This document shows positions 11,323 to 20,971 of a stretch of DNA of 64,000 nt, piece by piece. A program made the translations under genes and the position numbers. The stretch is taken from positions 930,001 to 994,000 of the forward strand of contig JAJFFV010000005.1 of NCBI GenBank assembly GCA_021776475.1. The letters run 5' to 3'. The notes under the pieces were generated by a model that was not told the DNA's origin, searched no databases, and saw only the letters and a program-made list of their open reading frames with translations. The stretch's first letter is position 1. Every line of letters starts with the position of its first letter. The DNA comes from Parvularculaceae bacterium. Its GTDB lineage: Bacteria; Pseudomonadota; Alphaproteobacteria; Caulobacterales; Parvularculaceae.

Positions 11323-14127
11323 ATGTTGCGTAAAACAAATTTTACAGGGCTAGTAGTTTTCTTTGCCTTCGTTTTTTCTTTAGGGGCGGCATACGCGCAA
11401 GCTCCTGACGCCGGCCAGGTAATTGGGAATCAGGCGGCTGCGACATATGAGTCTGGTGGGCAGTCGTTCACGGTTGAATCCAATTTGGTTGAGACAACAA
11501 TCAATCCGGTTTTTGCGCTGAGCATTGTTGCTGACCAGGCAAAGACAACGGCGCCGGGCAATTTTGTCTACTTTACACATGTCATCACAAACAATGCTAA
11601 CACACCAGATACGATTTCATTGTCTGCCAGTGACAACACGGGCGACGACTTCGATTTTCTGGCAATCGACATATTCGCCGACGCAAATTCGGATGGCTTG
11701 CCAGACAATCTCATAACTATTTCTCAAACACCGTCTCTCAACGCTGGCGAGGTGTACTCGATTGTTGTGCGCGCTACGGTACCGCCATCAGCAGCAGATA
11801 CTGATCAGGCAAGCTTAAGCGTTGATGCGGTCAGCACCGGCGATGCCTCGGTTACCGGTAGTGTCACAGATACTGTAACGGTCAGTACGGGTGGTATTGT
11901 GTCGTTGCAGAAGGATCAAACGCTGCAAAATGATGCCGATGGTAACGGAGTCTTTAGTGAGGGCGACACAGTCCGTGTTGTCATTACGTATGAAAACGCC
12001 GGCCTTAGCGACGCGCTGAATGTCAACCTCGAAGATATTTTGCCAACAACAAACGCGGACAGCGAAGCAATCACGCTGACATATGTGAATAACGCGACAT
12101 TCCCAGCTCTCTGGAGCGACTCATCAACAACACTTACGGATAGTGCTGACGGCAATGAGTTGACCAACGGGCAAGGTGATTCAATCAATTATACGCAATC
12201 TGGCGGAACGATAACTGCGGCCATTGATGCTGTGCCAGCAGGACGCGTTGGCACGGTTACGTTTTACTATACGCTGACAAGTATCGAAGAAGGTAACATC
12301 GAAAATATTGCCACAGTTACGTCAACGGCCCAGGGCACGCCAGAAAATTCCAACACCTCCATCGTCACCATTGCGGCGACGACGCAAGTCGTTTTGGCGG
12401 ATGCTGAAGCGACATCCGTCGGTGGTCCTAATGTTGGCGACGAAGGCACAACGGAACTCGATTCTACATCTACCGATTCAAATACTGATGATGGTACGGA
12501 TGAAGACGACGTTGTGACCGAGGCAGATGACGCCTTCGCCGGAGCGGATGTCCGCTTCAACATGGTCCTGACAAATCTCTCTGATATAACAGACAGCTTC
12601 GTCCTCGGTGTTGCAAATACGGCCTATGATGATGGTACAGCATTTCCAGCTGGTACAACGTTCCAGTTTGTTCAAACCGGTACGTCAACTCCAATCGTCA
12701 GCAACACTGTCGTTCTGACAGCAGGTGCAGTCGGTACGTTCGATGTGGTTGCAACATTCCCAACAGGTGCATCTGCGGTCACGGGAGCTGACTTTGAGGC
12801 AACCGTAACAGCAACATCATCGGAGGATAACTCGGTAACCAACGATGGCGGCATCAATTTCACCGGTGACCTGTTGGTAGGAAGTGTTGACCAGACTGAC
12901 GAAACCGGTGCGACGGGCGGTGTCGGTGCAAATGTGACCAATGGTGGTGCGCCATGGGAAGCAGGCTCAACTGACCCAGGCCAGACATTAGTTTACAACA
13001 TGAGGGTCAGTGTTCCAGCCGGCGATCCAAGCAACAGCTTCAATCTGAGTGCCTATAGTGATGCTGGGTTTACAACGTCTTTGCCAGCTGGCTGGACTGT
13101 TGAATTCTACGACACGTCGAATAATAACATCACGAACACAGGTACATTGACGCCGACAGGTGTCTCCGCGGCGACATTTGACTTTGAAGTACGGATTACG
13201 CCGCCAGCAGGCGTTGCAGCTTCTGGCCCGACACCTCAGGACGTCTATGTCCAAGCGCTCTCGCCAGTTAATGGTGTCACGGACGCGATCTACTACACGG
13301 TAGCGGTCAATGAGATTGTCGATGTTTCGATTGCCGCTAACACTGCGGTGCAGGTTGCGCCTGGCGGTGTGGTCGCCATCCCGCACACCGTTACCAACAA
13401 CGGTAATTCAACAGTCACGGCAGGCAGCGTTGGCTTTGGTGCTGATCCGTTTACGGACACTGGCATGACGGCCTCGATATTCCTTGATGATGGCAACGGT
13501 GTTCTTGACGGCAGTGATACTGCTATCACCAATATCAGTGACATCAACGGTGGAGCCGGGCTGACGGCGGGTGAGAGCGCAACAATCTTCGTCCGTGTCC
13601 AGGCACCAGCAGGTGCTGCCCCAGGTATCATTGAAACGGGCGATGTTGCCATCGGAACCTCACTGACCACACAGTTTGGCAGTGCGAGTGACAGTGTCAA
13701 CGCTAACAACACGGTCGCAGACTCAGTTGAAGTGATCTCGGGTGATCTAACCCTTGTCAAACGTCAAGGTGTTGATGCCGCATGTGATGGTGTTATCTCC
13801 GGCGCATCCGACACAGCGTTGACGCAAGGGGCAATAACTGCAGATCCTGGCCATTGCATCGTCTATGAGATCGTTGCAGCCAACACGGGGTCGCAACCGG
13901 CAACAAATGTAATCATTACAGACGCAACGCCGTCGTTCACGACGCTTGAAACCTCGTGTGCGACGTCCTGTGTGCCAGCAGCGGACATCAACGGATCAAC
14001 GACGGTTACGATCAGTACAAGCCCCGCCGACGAGGGAGCGGGTGGCATTAGTACAGATGTTGCCGGTGTTGCATTGTCTTCAGGTGATACGCTGACGCTG
14101 ACCTTCACCGTTCAGATTAATCAGTAA
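11323..14127 (+). CDS. Large secreted multi-repeat DUF11-type surface protein
   Basis: A 934-residue exported protein with a signal peptide ending near GAAYAQA (residue 27). The mature N-terminus has a module (VIGNQAAATYESGG ... SNLVETTINPV) that recurs in the next protein. Several beta-sandwich repeats follow, the clearest DUF11 domains being near residues 193-340 (SLQKDQTLQNDADGNGVFSE) and 807-934 (LTLVKRQGVDAACDG). Calcium-loop-like motifs occur near residues 119-129, 203-215 and 721-733. It is strongly acidic, rich in T, S, N, D and G, and nearly free of Lys, Arg and Cys except in the last domain. No anchor or sorting signal is visible. The ATG at 11323 has GGAG 8 bases upstream. A fibrous or S-layer-like role is inferred. 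Confidence 0.8.
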   Translation: MLRKTNFTGLVVFFAFVFSLGAAYAQAPDAGQVIGNQAAATYESGGQSFTVESNLVETTINPVFALSIVADQAKTTAPGNFVYFTHVITNNANTPDTISLSASDNTGDDFDFLAIDIFADANSDGLPDNLITISQTPSLNAGEVYSIVVRATVPPSAADTDQASLSVDAVSTGDASVTGSVTDTVTVSTGGIVSLQKDQTLQNDADGNGVFSEGDTVRVVITYENAGLSDALNVNLEDILPTTNADSEAITLTYVNNATFPALWSDSSTTLTDSADGNELTNGQGDSINYTQSGGTITAAIDAVPAGRVGTVTFYYTLTSIEEGNIENIATVTSTAQGTPENSNTSIVTIAATTQVVLADAEATSVGGPNVGDEGTTELDSTSTDSNTDDGTDEDDVVTEADDAFAGADVRFNMVLTNLSDITDSFVLGVANTAYDDGTAFPAGTTFQFVQTGTSTPIVSNTVVLTAGAVGTFDVVATFPTGASAVTGADFEATVTATSSEDNSVTNDGGINFTGDLLVGSVDQTDETGATGGVGANVTNGGAPWEAGSTDPGQTLVYNMRVSVPAGDPSNSFNLSAYSDAGFTTSLPAGWTVEFYDTSNNNITNTGTLTPTGVSAATFDFEVRITPPAGVAASGPTPQDVYVQALSPVNGVTDAIYYTVAVNEIVDVSIAANTAVQVAPGGVVAIPHTVTNNGNSTVTAGSVGFGADPFTDTGMTASIFLDDGNGVLDGSDTAITNISDINGGAGLTAGESATIFVRVQAPAGAAPGIIETGDVAIGTSLTTQFGSASDSVNANNTVADSVEVISGDLTLVKRQGVDAACDGVISGASDTALTQGAITADPGHCIVYEIVAANTGSQPATNVIITDATPSFTTLETSCATSCVPAADINGSTTVTISTSPADEGAGGISTDVAGVALSSGDTLTLTFTVQINQ

Positions 14128-14137
14128 CAGTATATTG

Positions 14138-14173
14138 GTGGGCGTGCTTCTTCAGTTTGGAAAAGGCGCCCAC
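14138..14173 (+). other. Hairpin between the second and third DUF11 genes
   Basis: GTGGGCG (14138-14144) pairs perfectly with CGCCCAC (14167-14173) around a 22-base loop, in the 81-base gap between the two large genes. There is no T run after it, so it may stabilise or process the upstream transcript and set different levels of the two proteins. Confidence 0.4.
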
Positions 14174-14208
14174 AAATTAGTTGAGTAACAAAGAGTTGGG
14201 CGATAGTT

Positions 14209-17200
14209 GTGTTTCTGGGGGGTCGCATAGCAAATAGCAGCAGGAGGGCTCTGGGCCTTCTTGTTGCTTTTTGCCTCTGTTGTATCCTGCTTGATCCCGC
14301 GCATGCAGCCGCGCCGGCAGTAGGCACCAACATTACCAACACTTCCTCCGCCAGCTATCTGAATGGCGTGTCTGGTGCAACCGAAACGGTTACATCAAAT
14401 AGTGTTGTAGCGACAGTTAATCCGGTTCCAGATTATACTCTGTCAGGTGACGTCACGCTTCTCCGGGCGCCTGATGATCTGGTCTTGTTTGGCTACACCG
14501 TTCGCAATACCGGGAATGTCGATCTCACCATCACACCAACCCTGTCAGCATTCGCCGGCGACTTCAATGTGGGCCTTGTAACCCTTGCAGTTGACGACAA
14601 TTTGGATGGCCTAATTCAAAATTCAGAGATACTGGCAATCGGTGACGCGTTGCAGCTCCTCGCGGGTGAGGTGAAATCATTTCTGGTTTTTGGTCATGTC
14701 TCGGAGCTCGCCCTCGCAGGAGATCAAGCGTCTGCCACTCTGAACCTGGCGGCCGCAGAAACGACAACGGTGCTTGGTTCTCAAGCAATAATTCTGATCG
14801 ATACACCCTCAGTAACGGTTCAGAAGGCCGTCTCAACCGAAAACGCATTTGCTGGCGATAGCTTGACCTACGCATTGACGGTTGAGAATGCCTCTTTGTT
14901 GCCGCTTCTGCCTGCATCTTTGTACGGGAGTGATGTGGTTACGATCGATGGTGTTGTTTCTGATGTGGTTATGCTGCTGGATTATTTCCCAGCGGATACA
15001 ACATTCGAGCAATTTCTAAGTGTACTAGACTTTCTACCGGTTTTTCATATTCGTGGCGATGATCAGTATGCATTCATCACGACAGCACCAGCGGACCTGT
15101 CCACTGTGGATGCTGTTGGGTTCCTTCGGAACGACCCGCTTTCCCCCGGAGAGTTCAGGGAGGTAAGCTTTGCGGTGACAATCAACCCTGCCGTCGCTAA
15201 TGCGAGTGTTGCTAACGACGCCTTTGTACCGCTGGCTCAGGGCAACGGCACTGTCATTTTAATAAATTCCAACGCGGTCTCAACCGTCATCGAAACACCG
15301 AGCGGCGGACCTTCCGGTGTGACCGTATATGACGACGCTGGATTTCAATCACCAGCATCACTCATCAATTTCGATGCACCAATATATGTTGAAGTCGCGT
15401 CACAAAATTGCAACCTCACGGCTCAAATAGACACCATTTCTGTACTGCTCGAAACCCAGCCAACCGGGGACCGGGAAACTGTTCAGGCAATTGAAACCGG
15501 CCCGCTGTCAGGTGTTTTTCGTGTTGGCCCACTGACGGTATCAAGTGATACCGTGGTCAACGTTGATGATGGTTCCCTGAGCGCAAGCGAAGATGACAAC
15601 TTATCGGTAAGCGTACAATGTGATCCGGATATTGCGTCAGAAGTACCAATTGAGACGGTGGGATTCTTGTTCAATTCCGTCACCAACGACCCTGTAAGCG
15701 GCGCTACGGTCACATTGGTGGACCTCTCGGGCGGCGTTGTGGCAACAGCAGTTACAGATGCAACTGGAAGATACACACTGGGCATTCCGGCGACCGGTAC
15801 GTACCGCGTTGTTGTCGCTGGCCTAAGTGGCTATACGGCGCCATCTACAATTACAACTTTCGATGGCTTCAACAGAACAATAGATGTCACCGGGTCTTTC
15901 GGACAGGATTTCTTCGAGGCCTCTGCGGGAAGTCGGGTGGATTTTGATATTCCGGTGGATGCCATAACAGTCAGTACGCTGTTTTTGAATAAAATAGCGG
16001 ATCGTAATACTGTCAGTAACGGCCGAGTTGTAAACTACGCTGTTGAGATTAGGAATTCGGCCCAATCAGAAGTGGTGAATACGGTTGTCATGGACCATCT
16101 GCCATCTGGTTTCTTCTTCGTAGAAGGCTCTGCACGTTTTAACGGAACCGCGCTACCCGATCCGACTGGGGCCAAGACGTCGATACTGACATTCGCGGTG
16201 GGTATTATTGCGCCAGTGTCGACAGGAAATCTTGAGTACGCCGTCCGGATAGGCCCGAATGTCGGTAGCGGCGCGCACATTAATTTGGCGGCAGCATCAG
16301 GACTGCTCGGCGGGTCAATATCTCTCACGTCCAATACAGCTCAGGCCTCTGTGCGCGTTGACCGAAACAGCTCAGTTTTCTCATCGGAAGGCGTGATCCT
16401 CGGCAAGGTGTTCCTCGACTGCAACGAAGACGGCATGCAGAATGATGAGCATGAGCCAGGAATTCCGGGCGTGCAGCTCTACACACAGGAAGGTGTGTCG
16501 GTCGTAACGGACGGAAATGGTCTTTTTTCTCTACCGAGATTGCGGGCCCAAACGCATGTTCTTGATATCTACGAGAGCTCTCTTCCCGACGGTTCTTTCG
16601 TTGCTGCAACGCGGGTCATGGATGCTGGACGAGGCGGCAGCCGTTTCGTGCCGCTTCGATCCGGTGAAGTGAGGTCAGAAGATTTTGCTGTCAGAAGTTG
16701 TTCCGCGAACATCCTGACAGATGTGATGGCACGTCAAGCAGAATTTGCGAATGCTGAAGACAAGAGAAAGTCACAGGCACTTCGATTTGATAGTGTCGAT
16801 CGCGCTGGCTTCAGTGAGGTATATGAAAAACAGGTAAGCACCGTAATTACATTACCTGCAGAACAGCAAGACGGCCTCATTTCTGGCCGGGACGGTGCTG
16901 GGGTCACATCCAAAAACTCAAACGGCATGGAGGCAACACGAGATCTCAATGCAGAGATAAAAACCTATACAGAAGAGTTGGATTACATAGATCTGGTCGA
17001 CAACCAAGTCCTTGGGTCGGACACCGTAACTGTTCGGGTCAAGGGCGCCAAGGACGGGACATTGCAGCTTTTTGTCAATGGCGTTGAAATTGGCGAAGAG
17101 CGAAAAGGGCAATATGTCCGCGACAAAAGCAAGGGCGGTGTCCAAGCGATTGAATATATTGCATTGAAGCTCAGGCCTGGCGAAAACATTCTGTCCGTCG

Positions 17201-20028
17201 CGCAGGTTGATCCGTTTGGGAATGAGCGGCAGCGCAAGGAAATAAAAGTAATGGCGCCGGGCGAGCCGGTAAAAATCATCGTCAATGCCCCGGAGGAAGT
17301 GCGGGCCAATTCACAAGAACCGTTTGAAGTAGTCCTCAGTCTTGTTGATGCCAACAACCTTCCCGTCCATCGGCCATTCGAAGTAACGCTCTCAGCCCCA
17401 GATGGCGAATGGCTGGTAAAAGACATTCGTGATACAGAACCGGGCGTACAGACCCTGATGGAGAGCGGGCACCTATCGGTCGCATTCAAACCATCGGGGT
17501 TGGTGGGCACGCACCTGTTGCAAATCAATAGCGCTTTTGGACTTGCAGAAGTGCCGGTCAGATTCACCGCCGATCTGGAAAAACCACCGGTCGTCGTTGG
17601 TTATATTGAAGGAGCATATTCTTTCGCAGAAAATCGCGACACCCTTGAGGGCTTGCTTGAACGAGACGACCTTTCCATGTTCGAGGAGACGCAGGAGGGC
17701 GTAAACGGAGAAGTCTTCCTGAAAGGAAAAATCCGCGGAGATGCGTTGCTGACGATGCGCTTCGATAGCGAGCGCGATAACCGAGACCGATTGTTTCGTG
17801 ATGTGGAGCCAGACGAGTTTTATCCAGTTTATGGCGATCGCTCCGAAATTGGGTTTGACGCACAGAGCCGTGGACAACTCTTTGTCAAAGTAGAAAAAGG
17901 GTTGTCGTATCTTCTGTATGGAGATGTCCGGTATGGTGCAGTATCTCCCGCAATTCAGCTTGGTGCATTCCAAAGGTCTCTCGAGGGTGGCAAAGCGCAC
18001 ATTGAAGAGGGACGGGTAACGGTTGACCTTTACGCAGCACATACAGATTCTGGGCAACAGGTTCTTGAGATACCAGCGCAGGGTATATCTGGACCTTATG
18101 CGCTTGAGTTCGACAATGTCGTCGAAAACTCGGAAGTGGTTGAGATTCTGATCAGGGACCGCGATCAACCCTCGCAAATCATATCATCAGAAACCTTGTC
18201 AAGGTTTGCAGACTACACGCTGGATTACTTCGCCGGCAGCATCATATTCTCAGCGCCAGTTCAGAGCATCGACGACAACCTGAATCCGGTCTCTATACGG
18301 ATCACATTTGAGACACGTCAAGGAGATGGTGAAAAGTATTGGGTTTACGGTGGTGAAGCCCGCGTCGACGTATCTGACGATCTTGCGATCGGATACCGGG
18401 AATTGCGGGCAGATGCACCGGGTCTGGCAGAAAGCGGCAACAAAGACAAACGCATCGTCAGATCGGCCTATGCGGAAGCAAAACTCTCGGAAAACAGTGT
18501 ACTGCAGCTCGAGTTTGCTCAGACTGTTGCTGATCAAGAAGAGGTCACTGGTCCAGCACCAGTGATCGAGGAAAAAACCGGCGATGCGGTGCGGCTTTCT
18601 TATGCGAAGAATACGGCAAAGAGCAGCGTTAATGCACGTATCGGGTATACGGACGAGGCCTTCGATGCGCCAGGCTCTAATCAGACAGCAGGAACGCTCG
18701 AAGCGAGAGTTCAGGGGAAGACACGGATCACCGAAAAACTCAGCATGACGTCAGAAGGGATCTACTCCGAAAACACGAGCAAAGACGAAACGCGCTTCGG
18801 TGCTGTTGCACGGGTTGAGCGCCGTATCGGCGACCAACTGTCTGGCCGTGTTGGCGCGCGGTATGTTGCGACCGATGGTGTCAATGAGGGTGACAGTGAA
18901 AACTCTGATGAGTTACTTTCTGCAATTGTCGGGGCCACCTGGGCACCGGCTTTCCTGAAGGGTGCCAATCTTGATACCGAAATCGAGCAGGCCATCAATG
19001 ATTCCGAACACTTTCGATTAAAGCTTGGTGCAGACTATACGATCAATCCGAAGTTGCGTGCGTATCTGTTATCTGAATGGTCAACCTCAGATCGAGGCGC
19101 GTTTGCAATCGGAGAATCAACACAGTCAAATACGTCTCTGCGTGGGGGTATTGAGTATACTGTTGTCGATAAGGTCAAGGGTTTTTCTGAATACCGGGCC
19201 AATCAGGGTTCATTCGATGCCGGGATTGCGAACGGCCTTTCTGCCAGCTGGTCTGCTACTGATCAAGTCGAGTTGCGCGGCAGGGTCGAACATGTAGAAC
19301 CTTTAACCGAAGTCTACCAAGGTAACAGTGCGGCCTCTGTGGGTGCGACCTGGGAGCCTGAGACGGTTGATGCCGTTGTCGCCGGCGATCTCGAATACGC
19401 CATTTCCGCATCAGATAGCGAATCCATATACGTTAGCAATACTGCAGGCTACAAGGTTGGTGACACGACCTTCCTGGCGCGCAACCGCTACGCCATAACT
19501 GAGGAAGCAGAAGGTAATCGGATAAGAGATCGGCTGCGAGTCGGTGCTGCATATCGTCCGTCAACGAACGACAAGGTGAATGCTTTGTTGTGGTATGAGT
19601 ATGGTGTTGAAAGCGATGCGCAGGCAAGAGAAGAAAGTCACATTTGGTCCGTCGCCGGTGAGTATAAGCCTGACGCAAAAACCAGATTGCACCCGCGCTA
19701 CGCCGGACAAGACTTTACATTCGAAACGGGCAGCTTCAGCGAGCATACGACCCTGCATATGGGGCAGCTTGGTGCCGATCGTGACATTGTCGACTGGTTC
19801 AATCTTGGCGTAAACCTGTCATTGTTCACAGAAGCAGGGGCAACCAACTGGAATGCCGGCGCCGGTGTTGAAGGCACATTCCTGGTGGCCGATAACATTC
19901 TCCTCGGCCTTGGCTATAATTATGCCACCTTGAATGAGGACAGTCTTCGGGACCTCTATCAGGAAGGTTTCTTTGTGCGGCTGCGGGTAAAATTTGACCA
20001 GGACAGCTGGAATATATTCAGCGATTAG
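14209..20028 (+). CDS. 1939-residue outer-membrane protein: DUF11, SdrD-B-like and Ig-like domains plus C-terminal barrel
   Basis: Very large exported protein; signal peptide ends near DPAHAA (residue 34). Order of parts: an N-terminal module shared with the previous protein (ITNTSSASYLNG ... SNSVVATVNPV); DUF11-like repeats; a carboxypeptidase-regulatory-like fold near 483-545 (VSGATVTLVDLSGG); a DUF11 domain near 590-710; an SdrD-B-like calcium repeat near 729-800 (GKVFLDCNEDGMQNDEHEPG); Ig-like domains near 930-1120; then YPVYGDRSEIGFDAQSRG near 1205. From about 1378 to the end, alternating strands suggest an outer-membrane beta-barrel. I recall similar large uncharacterised outer-membrane proteins with the YPVYGD-DAQS signature, but no assigned function. 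The GTG at 14209 has only a weak ribosome-binding site. It probably anchors the DUF11 system in the outer membrane. Confidence 0.8.
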   Translation: MFLGGRIANSSRRALGLLVAFCLCCILLDPAHAAAPAVGTNITNTSSASYLNGVSGATETVTSNSVVATVNPVPDYTLSGDVTLLRAPDDLVLFGYTVRNTGNVDLTITPTLSAFAGDFNVGLVTLAVDDNLDGLIQNSEILAIGDALQLLAGEVKSFLVFGHVSELALAGDQASATLNLAAAETTTVLGSQAIILIDTPSVTVQKAVSTENAFAGDSLTYALTVENASLLPLLPASLYGSDVVTIDGVVSDVVMLLDYFPADTTFEQFLSVLDFLPVFHIRGDDQYAFITTAPADLSTVDAVGFLRNDPLSPGEFREVSFAVTINPAVANASVANDAFVPLAQGNGTVILINSNAVSTVIETPSGGPSGVTVYDDAGFQSPASLINFDAPIYVEVASQNCNLTAQIDTISVLLETQPTGDRETVQAIETGPLSGVFRVGPLTVSSDTVVNVDDGSLSASEDDNLSVSVQCDPDIASEVPIETVGFLFNSVTNDPVSGATVTLVDLSGGVVATAVTDATGRYTLGIPATGTYRVVVAGLSGYTAPSTITTFDGFNRTIDVTGSFGQDFFEASAGSRVDFDIPVDAITVSTLFLNKIADRNTVSNGRVVNYAVEIRNSAQSEVVNTVVMDHLPSGFFFVEGSARFNGTALPDPTGAKTSILTFAVGIIAPVSTGNLEYAVRIGPNVGSGAHINLAAASGLLGGSISLTSNTAQASVRVDRNSSVFSSEGVILGKVFLDCNEDGMQNDEHEPGIPGVQLYTQEGVSVVTDGNGLFSLPRLRAQTHVLDIYESSLPDGSFVAATRVMDAGRGGSRFVPLRSGEVRSEDFAVRSCSANILTDVMARQAEFANAEDKRKSQALRFDSVDRAGFSEVYEKQVSTVITLPAEQQDGLISGRDGAGVTSKNSNGMEATRDLNAEIKTYTEELDYIDLVDNQVLGSDTVTVRVKGAKDGTLQLFVNGVEIGEERKGQYVRDKSKGGVQAIEYIALKLRPGENILSVAQVDPFGNERQRKEIKVMAPGEPVKIIVNAPEEVRANSQEPFEVVLSLVDANNLPVHRPFEVTLSAPDGEWLVKDIRDTEPGVQTLMESGHLSVAFKPSGLVGTHLLQINSAFGLAEVPVRFTADLEKPPVVVGYIEGAYSFAENRDTLEGLLERDDLSMFEETQEGVNGEVFLKGKIRGDALLTMRFDSERDNRDRLFRDVEPDEFYPVYGDRSEIGFDAQSRGQLFVKVEKGLSYLLYGDVRYGAVSPAIQLGAFQRSLEGGKAHIEEGRVTVDLYAAHTDSGQQVLEIPAQGISGPYALEFDNVVENSEVVEILIRDRDQPSQIISSETLSRFADYTLDYFAGSIIFSAPVQSIDDNLNPVSIRITFETRQGDGEKYWVYGGEARVDVSDDLAIGYRELRADAPGLAESGNKDKRIVRSAYAEAKLSENSVLQLEFAQTVADQEEVTGPAPVIEEKTGDAVRLSYAKNTAKSSVNARIGYTDEAFDAPGSNQTAGTLEARVQGKTRITEKLSMTSEGIYSENTSKDETRFGAVARVERRIGDQLSGRVGARYVATDGVNEGDSENSDELLSAIVGATWAPAFLKGANLDTEIEQAINDSEHFRLKLGADYTINPKLRAYLLSEWSTSDRGAFAIGESTQSNTSLRGGIEYTVVDKVKGFSEYRANQGSFDAGIANGLSASWSATDQVELRGRVEHVEPLTEVYQGNSAASVGATWEPETVDAVVAGDLEYAISASDSESIYVSNTAGYKVGDTTFLARNRYAITEEAEGNRIRDRLRVGAAYRPSTNDKVNALLWYEYGVESDAQAREESHIWSVAGEYKPDAKTRLHPRYAGQDFTFETGSFSEHTTLHMGQLGADRDIVDWFNLGVNLSLFTEAGATNWNAGAGVEGTFLVADNILLGLGYNYATLNEDSLRDLYQEGFFVRLRVKFDQDSWNIFSD

Positions 20029-20148
20029 GTCACCTGGATCGCCATGTTTTCTCGGTTCCTGGTAAAAACAGACTGTTCCGGGGAAATTGCCCGACATCCC
20101 GGTATTTTGTAGTATATAAGGGACGGAAAAGATTAAAGGACTGACCCG

Positions 20149-20727
20149 ATGAAATTGATTTTAAGCTGCCTGTTAGCTCTATTTGTCATTGCCTGTGCCA
20201 GCTCACCCGGCAAGGTTGAAGGCGTTTCAGCAGACAGCGCCGGATTTAAACCGCCGGCAGATAGCGTGAGCGAATATACCCTCGGATCAGGGGACAAGCT
20301 GCGCGTAATTGTGTTCGGCGAGGCGGATCTTTCAGGAGAGTTTCTTGTTGATGGTACCGGTGCGGTATCGGTTCCCCTCATAGGAGAAATTGCCGCGGAA
20401 GGCAAAACAGTCAGAGAATTCCAGCGGGCCCTCGAATTGGCTTTGAAAGACGGATATCTCAACGACCCGAGGGTCAGTGCTGAAGTTATAAGTTTCCGTC
20501 CGTTTTACATTTTGGGCGAAGTGAATCGGCCCGGAACTTACCCGTACAGCGATAATTTGACGGTTTTTAATGCTGTCGCGGTGGCGGAGGGTTTTACCTA
20601 TCGGGCCAACCAGAAGGTTGTTTATATTCGTCGCGATGGTGAAATGGCGGAAAGCCAATACTCCTTGACCTCGACGACGGTTGTCAGACCAGGGGACACG
20701 ATCCGTATTGCGGAACGAATTTTCTAA
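20149..20727 (+). CDS. Short polysaccharide export lipoprotein (Wza/OPX family)
   Basis: Outer-membrane polysaccharide export protein of the Wza family. A lipoprotein signal ends FVIAC, with Cys16 as the lipidation site. The Poly_export domain runs from YTLGSGDKLRVIVFGEADLS (near residue 43) to about 122, and an SLBB domain follows with FYILGEVNRPGTYPYSDN near 120-137. At 192 residues it lacks the long C-terminal region that forms the outer-membrane helical barrel in E. coli Wza (about 380 residues), so by itself it should not span the outer membrane. The neighbouring beta-barrel gene at 20972 could supply the pore. The ATG at 20149 is preceded by AAAGGA. Confidence 0.9.
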   Translation: MKLILSCLLALFVIACASSPGKVEGVSADSAGFKPPADSVSEYTLGSGDKLRVIVFGEADLSGEFLVDGTGAVSVPLIGEIAAEGKTVREFQRALELALKDGYLNDPRVSAEVISFRPFYILGEVNRPGTYPYSDNLTVFNAVAVAEGFTYRANQKVVYIRRDGEMAESQYSLTSTTVVRPGDTIRIAERIF

Positions 20728-20861
20728 GTAACGCCAGCTGGACCGGGTCGAGAAGTTTCGTATTACGGGAACTCAGCTTTTAATTTCCCCAAGCGGTTGA
20801 ATTCGTTGATATTTCAAAGTTAACGCGAACTTATCTTCTGGTCGCTAACCTATTGTTGTTC

Positions 20862-20867
20862 TATAAT
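20862..20867 (+). promoter_or_regulatory. Perfect -10 element upstream of the beta-barrel gene
   Basis: TATAAT at 20862-20867, about 105 bases before the ATG at 20972. No clear -35 is found at 16-18 bases, so an activator-dependent promoter is possible. It sits in the 244-base gap between the wza-like gene and the barrel gene. Confidence 0.35.
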
Positions 20868-20971
20868 TTGGCAGTCATGCGGCATAGGTATTGCATGTGC
20901 CAATTTCAGAATTGCGACTTGCCACCTGGCCAGTTGTTGTGAATGTTCATGCAGATAAACGGGGACTGCAA

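Noticed and set aside
11323-20028. Repetitive sequence that might be a CRISPR or DNA repeat array
   Set aside because: The repetition is at protein-domain level, with diverged DNA and no regular unit-spacer structure.
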